Shown in pieces: positions 1 through 4,598 of a DNA stretch of 6,428 bases. How positions within the stretch are numbered: position 1 is the first letter of the stretch; each line of letters starts with the position of its first letter. The stretch is from Hyphomicrobiales bacterium (GTDB lineage Bacteria > Pseudomonadota > Alphaproteobacteria > Rhizobiales > Devosiaceae): NCBI GenBank assembly GCA_028290345.1, contig JAQGKB010000173.1, positions 1 through 6,428 on the forward strand. The letters are read 5' to 3'. Both the position numbers and the translations under genes were made by a program. The notes beneath the pieces were generated by a model. The model did not search any database, was not told the origin of the DNA, and worked only from the letters and a program-made list of their open reading frames with translations.

Positions 1-1
1 G

Positions 2-187
2 ATGTGCCTTGCGATGAACGCCGACAAGCTCGCGCCGCAGGAACGCTGCGCCTCGACCTCGAACCGCAATTTCGAAGGCCGCCAGGGTTTCAAGGGCCGC
101 ACCCATCTGGTGTCGCCCGCCATGGCAGCGGCGGCAGCAGTTGCCGGCCACTTCGTCGACATCCGCGAGTGGCCGCAGGCCGTCTAG
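2..187 (+). CDS. leuC: 3-isopropylmalate dehydratase large subunit, C-terminal end (partial)
   Basis: This is the last 61 codons of LeuC; the rest lies upstream of the window. With LeuD, LeuC forms isopropylmalate isomerase, a cytoplasmic [4Fe-4S] enzyme that converts 2-isopropylmalate to 3-isopropylmalate in leucine synthesis. The fragment begins inside the conserved Cys-Ser-Met-Cys-Leu-Ala-Met-Asn segment. The Cys at bases 5-7 should be the last of the three iron-sulfur ligands. The family's ERCASTSNRNFEGRQG and THLVSPAMAAAAAVAGHFVD stretches follow, and the gene ends at TAG (185-187) in the normal place for LeuC. The first Met codon in the window is internal, not a start. leuD lies about 2.1 kb downstream, so the two subunits are not adjacent. 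A hairpin follows the stop after 10 bases. Confidence 0.96.
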   Translation: MCLAMNADKLAPQERCASTSNRNFEGRQGFKGRTHLVSPAMAAAAAVAGHFVDIREWPQAV

Positions 188-197
188 CACAGGCACT

Positions 198-223
198 GGT
201 CATTCCCGCAAGCGGGGATGACC
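198..223. repeat. Palindromic hairpin after leuC (REP-like)
   Basis: An inverted repeat with arms 198-209 and 212-223 forms a 12-bp stem around an AA centre, with one G-T wobble (T204 with G217). Its outer part, GGTCAT...ATGACC, resembles the GTCA...TGAC ends of the repeat arms at 4448-4537. It lies between convergent genes, leuC (+) and the small gene at 258-557 (-). No T-run follows on either strand, so it is not a classical intrinsic terminator. It may still end or stabilise transcripts. Short palindromes of this GTCATTCCCGC type are scattered intergenically in many proteobacterial genomes. Confidence 0.75.
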
Positions 224-257
224 GTGTGCGAGTTGCGCGCAGCAGCACGATTGCCGG

Positions 258-557
258 TCAGTGCCGGGTGACGAATTCGAAATCGTTGTCGGTGCGGCCG
301 GCTTCCTCATCGGGAACGCGCAGGGCGAGTTGCTGGCGGTCGAATTCGGCGAACCAGTCGTCCCAGCTCACCAGTTGAAAGCCGCCGGGGCGGTCGGGGC
401 CCTCGTTCCTATCGGCGTTAAGCGCGTGCTGCCCAAAGGTAATCTCGAGCAGGCTGCGAACTTCAGTTCCGTCTGGAACGTCCTCCATCATCGGGAACCC
501 CGAGCGTCCTTCCGCCCATTCCCTGATATCGGCGTGCTTCGTCAGTGTCCTTGCCAT
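258..557 (-). CDS. Small conserved protein of unknown function (paralogue A)
   Basis: This gene encodes 99 residues of unknown function. I chose the ATG at 555-557 because GGAGG lies 5 bases upstream of it, and because similarity to its neighbour begins there (ATLT/ARTLT-x-H-x-DI). A longer reading to 638 is possible but has no such support. The protein is soluble-looking and acidic, with no signal peptide or membrane segment. Shared blocks with the gene at 756-1067 are TLT-H-DI-x-x-W, G-x-P, VSW-x-x-W-x-AE-x-DRQ-x-LALRV and FEFV-x-R. From memory, the pattern (HxxIxxWAE near the start, then SWDEFF, then LAL, then F-x-LV-R) resembles a widespread family of 80-90 residue proteins often mislabelled '1,4-alpha-glucan branching enzyme'. 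They are far too short to be that enzyme. The gene converges with leuC and lies downstream of a terminator, so it needs its own promoter. Confidence 0.85.
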   Translation of the reverse strand: MARTLTKHADIREWAEGRSGFPMMEDVPDGTEVRSLLEITFGQHALNADRNEGPDRPGGFQLVSWDDWFAEFDRQQLALRVPDEEAGRTDNDFEFVTRH

Positions 558-688
558 CCAAGCCTCCATTCGTTCAAAGAAACCGGGCCGTGCGGCGCAG
601 GTTCCAAGCGGAACCCGTGCAGGCGGCATAATTAACAAACTTCGGGGAGCAACGCTCCTGACAAAATCGGGGCTCGTCGGTCCACGCT

Positions 689-700
689 TGCGCTAGCGCA
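689..700. repeat. Perfect 12-bp palindrome upstream of small gene A
   Basis: TGCGCTAGCGCA reads the same on both strands. It lies between the terminator T-run of the gene at 756-1067 and the start of the gene at 258-557, about 130 bases upstream of that start. It could be a protein-binding site for the downstream gene, or a chance palindrome in GC-rich DNA. No clear -35/-10 pair places it relative to a promoter. Confidence 0.35.
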
Positions 701-702
701 TG

Positions 703-728
703 AAAAAGGCCCGGTTGTTCCGGGCCTT
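703..728 (-). terminator. Intrinsic terminator of small gene B
   Basis: Arms 706-714 and 720-728 form a perfect 9-bp GC-rich stem (AAGGCCCGG with CCGGGCCTT) around a 5-base loop. Read on the minus strand, the stem runs into five Ts (703-707). It begins 27 bases past the stop codon of the gene at 756-1067, the right position to end that transcript. It separates the two paralogous genes into different transcription units. This is the only clear intrinsic terminator in the window. Confidence 0.88.
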
Positions 729-755
729 CCGCTTTGAACTGCCCTGAGGGATTTT

Positions 756-1067
756 TCAGTTCATGCGTTCTTCCAGACCCTGCCGTTCGACGAATTCGAA
801 GGCGGGATCTTGTTGATTGAGCACCCGGAGCGCCAGGTGCTGGCGGTCCAGTTCGGCAAGCCAGGCGCTCCATGACACCGGGCTCATGCCGTCATCCTGG
901 GTCGGCATACCAGTCGGCTTGGCGCGAGCGCTGGCAAAACTGATCGCCAGCCGGGCCCTTTCCATGCCGAGCCTGTCGCGGACCTTGGAAATCGCCGGCA
1001 TGCCTTTGTTGGTACTTATCCATTTCTGGATGTCACGATGGCTGGTCAGAGTGTGCGCATTGTTCAT
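756..1067 (-). CDS. Small conserved protein of unknown function (paralogue B)
   Basis: This gene encodes 103 residues. I chose the ATG at 1065-1067 because a strong purine-rich ribosome site (AGGAGGGGAG) lies just upstream, ending 6 bases before it. An earlier in-frame ATG at 1097 lies upstream of that site and is unlikely. The protein aligns along its whole length with the product of 258-557: about a third of residues are identical by eye, including H-DI-x-x-W, G-x-P, VSW-x-x-WLAE-x-DRQ-x-LALRV and FEFV-x-R. It has about eight extra residues at the C-terminus. No signal peptide, membrane helix or recognisable catalytic motif is visible. The same tentative family assignment applies (short proteins of unknown function often misnamed as a branching enzyme). 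A strong terminator follows. No convincing promoter was found in the AT-richer DNA upstream. Confidence 0.87.
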   Translation of the reverse strand: MNNAHTLTSHRDIQKWISTNKGMPAISKVRDRLGMERARLAISFASARAKPTGMPTQDDGMSPVSWSAWLAELDRQHLALRVLNQQDPAFEFVERQGLEERMN

Positions 1068-1433
1068 CTCAGGCTCCCCTCCTGTACTCGAATGCAAACG
1101 CTAAGGGTGGCTCCGCGGTTGCACTTGAACGCTACCAAACTCCATATGCACCTTTGTGACAAGTTCTAGGCCGCAGGAAATCGGCGATATAGAATAATAA
1201 ACTCCTTTGAATTATCGCCTTGCAGCACGTACATCATTGTTTCAATTGCAAGCAAAGCTTCTCCTTCACAATGCAAACCGATGACTTTACTCGTTTACTT
1301 TCGAATTGGCGGCGTGACCTCGGCAATGCGCGCCGTTGTCGGAAGTTGCTGGATGTAGGTCTGCGTACTAAGCCGTTATATTGAGCTGCAGCGTGAGTTA
1401 CGTTCCTCACGCCGCTCTGGCTCGCCCGTTCGC
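1068..1433. other. Intergenic gap, AT-richer than its surroundings
   Basis: These 366 bases lie between deoD (ends at 1434, minus) and the start of the small gene at 756-1067. I see no convincing protein gene: the one minus-strand reading frame across 1234-1437 is Arg/Ser-rich, looks like no family and overlaps the end of deoD. The DNA is visibly richer in A and T than the coding regions around it, especially 1141-1300, which fits promoter or leader DNA for the gene at 756-1067. On the minus strand there are T/A-rich runs around 1187-1200 but no well-spaced -35/-10 pair. No tRNA-like cloverleaf was recognised. Confidence 0.6.
1391..1412. repeat. Hairpin downstream of deoD, possible weak terminator
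   Basis: Arms GCGTGAG (1391-1397) and CTCACGC (1406-1412) form a perfect 7-bp stem with an 8-base loop. It starts 22 bases past the deoD stop codon on the minus strand. No run of T follows on that strand, so it is at best a Rho-assisted or 3'-end-stabilising structure. Confidence 0.4.
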
Positions 1434-2144
1434 TCAAGCCGCGGTGGCAACGTCGAGCGCCAGCGTCACCATGTCGTTGAGCGAGGTCTGCCGGTCGGCG
1501 GCGCTGATTTCGTCATGGGTGACGAGGCAATCGGTCATGGTGCAGATCGCCAGGGCCCGGGCGTTGAAGCGCGCGGCCAAGGTATAAAGCGCCGCCGCCT
1601 CCATCTCGACGCCCAGCGCGCCGTGCGCGATCAGGGTCTCGTAGGATTTGAGCCCGTCGGCGTGGTAGAAAATGTCGCTCGAGAGCATGTTGCCGACATG
1701 CCAGCGCAGCGATTTTTCCTCGGCGCGGGCCACTGCGTCCCGCAGCAGCATGAAATCGGCGGTCGGTGCGAAATTGTACGGCCCAAAACCGTCGCGGACG
1801 ATGGTTGAGTCGGTGGAAGCGGTCTGGGCGATGATCAGGTCGCGCACCTTGACCTTGGCAGTCAATCCGCCGCAGGTGCCGACGCGCAGCAGGGTTTTGA
1901 CGCCGTAGAAATTGATCAACTCGTGCACGTAGATCGAGAGTGAAGGCTGGCCCATGCCGGTGGCCTGCACGCTGACCGGCTTGCCTTTCCAGGTACCAGT
2001 ATAACCGAGGCAATTGCGCACCGAATTGACCAGCACGGGATTCTCGAAAAACGTCTCCGCGATCCACTTGGCGCGCAGCGGATCGCCGGGCAAAAGCACG
2101 GCTTCGGCGTAGTCACCGGGTTTTGCGTGGTTATGGGGGGTCAT
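1434..2144 (-). CDS. deoD: Purine nucleoside phosphorylase (DeoD type)
   Basis: This is a 236-residue cytoplasmic enzyme; the E. coli protein has 239. It reversibly splits purine nucleosides and phosphate into a free base and (deoxy)ribose-1-phosphate in purine salvage, normally as a hexamer. Key residues of the E. coli enzyme are in place: His4, Gly20 and Arg24 (in LLPGDPLRAKWIAETF), Arg43 and Arg87 for phosphate, the VEMEAA ribose-site segment (179-184), and the catalytic pair Asp205/Arg218 (E. coli Asp204/Arg217) in TD-x-x-x-TH...ADRQTS. Ser90 of E. coli is Thr here, a mild change. I chose the ATG at 2142-2144 because it gives the standard MTPHNHAKPGD start and has AGAGG 7 bases upstream; a longer reading to 2213 lacks family similarity. 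The gene is divergent from leuD across 134 bp and sits between leuC and leuD, an unusual neighbourhood. No other deoxynucleoside genes (deoA, deoB, deoC) are visible. Confidence 0.95.
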   Translation of the reverse strand: MTPHNHAKPGDYAEAVLLPGDPLRAKWIAETFFENPVLVNSVRNCLGYTGTWKGKPVSVQATGMGQPSLSIYVHELINFYGVKTLLRVGTCGGLTAKVKVRDLIIAQTASTDSTIVRDGFGPYNFAPTADFMLLRDAVARAEEKSLRWHVGNMLSSDIFYHADGLKSYETLIAHGALGVEMEAAALYTLAARFNARALAICTMTDCLVTHDEISAADRQTSLNDMVTLALDVATAA

Positions 2145-2175
2145 TGGCGGGCCTCTTGTTCTCGATGAAGGCCTC

Positions 2176-2205
2176 ATCCTAGCGAGTCGCGGCCTGCGCC
2201 AGCAA
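2176..2205 (-). promoter_or_regulatory. Candidate promoter for deoD
   Basis: On the minus strand, TTGCTG (2200-2205) and TAGGAT (2176-2181) are separated by 18 bases, which would place the transcript start about 25 bases before the deoD ATG. The -10 match is four of six. The site lies next to the inverted repeat at 2208-2229. This is read by eye only. Confidence 0.35.
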
Positions 2206-2207
2206 CT

Positions 2208-2229
2208 GGTCAAGCGAGTGGCCTTGACC
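2208..2229. promoter_or_regulatory. Candidate operator between deoD and leuD
   Basis: A perfect inverted repeat, GGTCAAG-N8-CTTGACC (arms 2208-2214 and 2223-2229), sits in the 134-bp gap between divergent genes deoD and leuD. The two arms are 15 bp apart centre to centre, about one and a half helical turns. The right arm contains TTGACC, which could be the leuD -35 box. The left arm abuts the possible deoD -35 box. A dimeric regulator here could act on both genes. The binding protein is unknown, and no regulator gene is in the window. Confidence 0.45.
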
Positions 2230-2253
2230 GATCCCCGATGGGTGGTCCATTAG
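2224..2253 (+). promoter_or_regulatory. Candidate promoter for leuD operon
   Basis: TTGACC (2224-2229), an 18-base spacer and CATTAG (2248-2253) would start a transcript near 2260, about 19 bases before the leuD start. The -35 box is good and the -10 box is poor. The -35 box overlaps the right arm of the inverted repeat at 2208-2229, so a bound regulator would compete with RNA polymerase. Confidence 0.35.
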
Positions 2254-2278
2254 AACCCTGCAAAAAATGAGGTTTGCC

Positions 2279-2884
2279 ATGGATAAATTCAATCAGTTGA
2301 CCGGGGTCGCGGCGCCGCTGCCGTTCATCAATATCGACACCGACATGATCATCCCCAAGCAGTACCTCAAGACCATCAAGCGCACCGGGCTGGGCAGCGC
2401 GCTGTTCTCCGAGATGCGCTACAAGGACGATGGCAGCGAGAACCCGGATTTCGTGCTCAACAAGCCAGCTTACCGGCAGGCCAAGATCATCGTCGCCGGC
2501 GACAATTTCGGCTGTGGCTCCTCGCGCGAGCATGCGCCGTGGGCGCTGCTGGATTTCGGTGTGCGCTGCGTCATTTCGACCAGCTTTGCCGACATTTTCT
2601 ACAATAATTGCTTCAAGAACGGCATCCTGCCGATCGTGGTGACCCCCGACCAGCTGGCGCTGCTGATGGATGACGCCGAGCGCGGCTCGAACGCCACCAT
2701 CTCGGTCGATCTCGCGAGCCAGACCATCAAGGGGCCGGATGGCGGCACGCTGCATTTCGATATCGATCCGTCGCGCAAGCAGATCCTGCTCGAAGGCCTC
2801 GACGACATTGCCTCGACGCTGAAAAGCGACAAGGCGATCGGCGGTTTCGAGAGCAAGATGAGCGCCGACAGGCCCTGGCTCTGA
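2279..2884 (+). CDS. leuD: 3-isopropylmalate dehydratase small subunit
   Basis: LeuD has 201 residues, the same length as E. coli LeuD. It is the swivel-domain partner of LeuC in isopropylmalate isomerase (cytoplasm, leucine pathway). Seen in the sequence: the N-terminal LPFINIDTDMIIPKQYLK segment (14-31), the substrate-site loop GDNFGCGSSREHAPWAL (74-90), and the ISTSFADIFYNNCFKNGILP region typical of the family. I preferred the ATG at 2279 over the in-frame ATG at 2267. GAGG lies 6 bases upstream of 2279 and gives the usual MDKFNQLTG start, while 2267 has no ribosome site. Its stop codon overlaps the ATG of the next gene by one base (TGATG at 2882-2886), so translation is probably coupled. 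leuC is not adjacent. Confidence 0.97.
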   Translation: MDKFNQLTGVAAPLPFINIDTDMIIPKQYLKTIKRTGLGSALFSEMRYKDDGSENPDFVLNKPAYRQAKIIVAGDNFGCGSSREHAPWALLDFGVRCVISTSFADIFYNNCFKNGILPIVVTPDQLALLMDDAERGSNATISVDLASQTIKGPDGGTLHFDIDPSRKQILLEGLDDIASTLKSDKAIGGFESKMSADRPWL

Positions 2885-3273
2885 TGGTACAGCGGGTTTC
2901 GACCGGCTCGCCGTTCGAGGCGACGTTTGGCTATTCACGCGCCGTGCGGCACGAGGACACGGTTTATGTGTCGGGCACCACGGGCTATGACTATGCCACG
3001 ATGAAAATGCCCGAGAGCGTCGGCGAGCAGGCGAGCAACGCGCTCGCCACCATCGCCAAGGCGCTGCAGGAAGCCGGCTCGGACATCAAGGATGTGGTGC
3101 GCGTGGTCTACTACGTCGGCGACCGCTCCTATGTCGACGAGGTGGTCAAGGCCGTCGGTCCGGTGTTTGCCGAGATCCGCCCGGCCGCGAGCATGCTGCT
3201 GGTCGGCATGATCGAAGAAGCTATGAAAATCGAAATCGAAGTCACCGCCCGCATCGGCGCGCAGCACTCGTAA
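2884..3273 (+). CDS. Rid (YjgF/YER057c/UK114) family protein without the catalytic Arg
   Basis: This 129-residue, single-domain cytoplasmic protein belongs to the family whose members form trimers with clefts between subunits. The family pattern is visible: YVSGTTGYD (28-36), a helix with EQASNALATIAKALQEAG (48-65), DIKDVVRVVYYVGD (67-80), VFAEIRPAAS (94-103) and the closing KIEIEVTA (115-122). In RidA of E. coli the segment is PARS, and Arg105 is essential for hydrolysing the reactive enamine/imine 2-aminoacrylate. Here it reads PAAS, with Ala102 in place of that Arg. The protein is therefore unlikely to be a classical RidA deaminase and is closer to the Rid groups lacking this residue. The gene starts on the last base of the leuD stop and precedes leuB by 25 bases, so it is clearly part of the leu operon. 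Its substrate is unknown. Confidence 0.9.
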   Translation: MVQRVSTGSPFEATFGYSRAVRHEDTVYVSGTTGYDYATMKMPESVGEQASNALATIAKALQEAGSDIKDVVRVVYYVGDRSYVDEVVKAVGPVFAEIRPAASMLLVGMIEEAMKIEIEVTARIGAQHS

Positions 3274-3298
3274 TTCACAAAGAAGAACGCGAAAAAAA

Positions 3299-4393
3299 AT
3301 GGCCCAGAAGCTTTTCCTCCTGCCCGGCGATGGTATCGGCACCGAAATCATGGCGGAGGTCGCAAAGATCATCGCCTATCTGAATTCGCAGGGCGAAACC
3401 GATTTCGAACTGGATAGCGGCCTTGCCGGAGGCGCTGCCTACGACAAGTACGGCGTGGCGATTTCCGACGAGGACATGGGCAAGGCCCTGGCCGCCGACG
3501 CGGTGATCTTCGGCGCCGTGGGTGGGCCGAAATGGGACAACGTGCCCTATGAGCATCGCCCGGAAGCAGCGCTGTTGCGCTTGCGCAAGGAACTGGCGGT
3601 GTTCGCAAACCTGCGGCCAGCGATCTGCTATCCGGCGCTGGCTGACGCTTCGGCGCTGAAGCGCGAGCTGATCGAAGGCCTCGATATCTTGATCGTGCGC
3701 GAACTGACCGGCGGCGTCTATTTCGGCGAGCCGAAAACCATCACCGATCTCGGTAACGGCCAGAAGCGGGCCATCGATACGCAGGTCTACGAGACCTATG
3801 AAATCGACCGCATCGCCCGCGTCGCCTTCGATCTGGCGCGCACGCGCGGCCACAAGGTGCACTCGGCCGACAAGAAGAACGTGATGAAGTCGGGCGTGCT
3901 GTGGGACGAAGTGGTGAAAACCGTCGCGAAGGATTATTCCGATGTGACGATGCATCACATCCTCGCCGACAACTGCGCCATGCAGCTGGTGCGCAACCCG
4001 CGCCAGTTCGACGTCATCGTCACCGACAATCTTTTCGGCGACATTTTGTCGGACACCGCCGCGATGCTCACCGGCTCGCTCGGCATGCTGCCCTCGGCCT
4101 CGCTGGGTGCGCCGGATGCCACGACCGGCAAGCGCAAGGCGTTCTACGAGCCCGTGCACGGCTCGGCGCCCGATATCGCCGGCCAGGGTATTGCCAACCC
4201 GATCGCCATGATCGCGAGCTTCGCCATGGCGCTGCGCTATTCATTCGGGATGATCGAACTGGCTAACCGGGTCGAAGCGGCGATTGCCGGCGTGCTGGGC
4301 GATGGGCTGCGGACTGGCGACATCGCCCAGGACAATCGCCGGACGATTGGCACGGAAGCCATGGGCGCGGCGATCTTGGCGAAGCTGAAGTAG
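3299..4393 (+). CDS. leuB: 3-isopropylmalate dehydrogenase
   Basis: This 364-residue cytoplasmic enzyme oxidises and decarboxylates 3-isopropylmalate to 2-oxoisocaproate with NAD, with a divalent metal; it is the step after LeuCD. By alignment with Thermus LeuB, the substrate arginines are Arg96, Arg106 and Arg134. Tyr141 and Lys192 are the catalytic pair. Asp224, Asp248 and Asp252 (in DNLFGDILSD) bind metal, and the NAD segment is EPVHGSAPDIAGQGIANP (284-301). All are present and the length is normal. One oddity is that the N-terminal motif usually written GDGIGPE is GDGIGTE here (Thr15). The ATG at 3299 follows a run of A (3292-3298) with no clear ribosome site, so translation may rely on the A-rich leader or on coupling to the Rid gene 25 bases upstream. 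It ends at TAG, and a palindromic repeat rather than a T-run terminator follows. Confidence 0.97.
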   Translation: MAQKLFLLPGDGIGTEIMAEVAKIIAYLNSQGETDFELDSGLAGGAAYDKYGVAISDEDMGKALAADAVIFGAVGGPKWDNVPYEHRPEAALLRLRKELAVFANLRPAICYPALADASALKRELIEGLDILIVRELTGGVYFGEPKTITDLGNGQKRAIDTQVYETYEIDRIARVAFDLARTRGHKVHSADKKNVMKSGVLWDEVVKTVAKDYSDVTMHHILADNCAMQLVRNPRQFDVIVTDNLFGDILSDTAAMLTGSLGMLPSASLGAPDATTGKRKAFYEPVHGSAPDIAGQGIANPIAMIASFAMALRYSFGMIELANRVEAAIAGVLGDGLRTGDIAQDNRRTIGTEAMGAAILAKLK

Positions 4394-4447
4394 GGTCGCG
4401 CCGTACCCAAGCATAAGGGGGCTCCTAGCCCACGCTCCTCCACCGCT

Positions 4448-4478
4448 CGTCACCCTCGCGCTTGACGCGAGGGCCCAG
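4448..4478 (+). repeat. Repeat arm, left copy (hairpin)
   Basis: This 31-bp arm is internally palindromic: CCCTCGCG (4453-4460), loop CTTGA, CGCGAGGG (4466-4473), a perfect 8-bp stem. It matches the inverted arm at 4507-4537 at 26 of 31 positions. Four of the five differences form two compensated base pairs in the stem; the fifth is in the loop. Confidence 0.85.
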
Positions 4479-4506
4479 ACTATGTGCGGTGGCGTTCATC
4501 GCAAGC

Positions 4507-4537
4507 CTGGGTCCTCGTGTCGAGCACGAGGATGACG
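4507..4537 (-). repeat. Repeat arm, right copy (hairpin)
   Basis: This is the inverted partner of 4448-4478. It folds on itself through TCCTCGTG (4512-4519), loop TCGAG, CACGAGGA (4525-4532), again a perfect 8-bp stem. The two arms are separated by 28 bases (4479-4506). Confidence 0.85.
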
Positions 4538-4598
4538 AATGAGGGGGTGGGAATGACGGCGGTGAGGGCGGTGGAGGAAAGCGCCGGGTGCGAGCGGT

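Larger units (their letters stand above)
4437..4577. repeat. Nested palindromic intergenic repeat (outer arms)
   Basis: The gap between convergent leuB and the oxidoreductase gene (205 bp) is largely one nested inverted repeat. The outer arms CCTCCACCGC (4437-4446) and GCGGTGGAGG (4568-4577) are perfect 10-bp complements. Inside lie two 31-bp arms, annotated separately. The right half also holds a second TGACGGCGGTGAGG-like stretch (4554-4566), so it is longer than the left. No transposase gene is nearby, so this looks like a non-autonomous palindromic element of the REP/MITE class. It may serve both convergent genes as an mRNA 3' end. Confidence 0.65.

Noticed and set aside
646..658. GGAGC-AAC-GCTCC hairpin upstream of small gene A as a riboswitch or attenuator
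   Set aside because: It is a single 5-bp stem with a 3-base loop, with no terminator or leader peptide. It is common by chance in GC-rich DNA.
1154..1162. TTGTGACAA as an FNR/CRP-type operator
   Set aside because: The arms are only 4 bp, do not fit the FNR or CRP consensus spacing, and are not placed against a clear promoter.
1234..1437. Minus-strand 67-residue reading frame in the deoD gap
   Set aside because: It is Arg/Ser-rich with no family pattern, overlaps the end of deoD and has no clear ribosome site. It looks like a chance open frame.
2210..2938. 242-residue minus-strand frame opposite leuD
   Set aside because: It is the antisense shadow of leuD, whose product matches its family in full length. 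Its Arg/Asp/His-rich composition is typical of high-GC antisense frames.
3275..4159. 294-residue minus-strand frame opposite leuB
   Set aside because: It is antisense to a complete LeuB. The protein is rich in His, Arg, Gly and Ala and matches no family I know.
4419..4431. Short hairpin GGGCT-CCT-AGCCC after leuB as terminator
   Set aside because: The stem is only 5 bp and no T-run follows. It is too weak to call.
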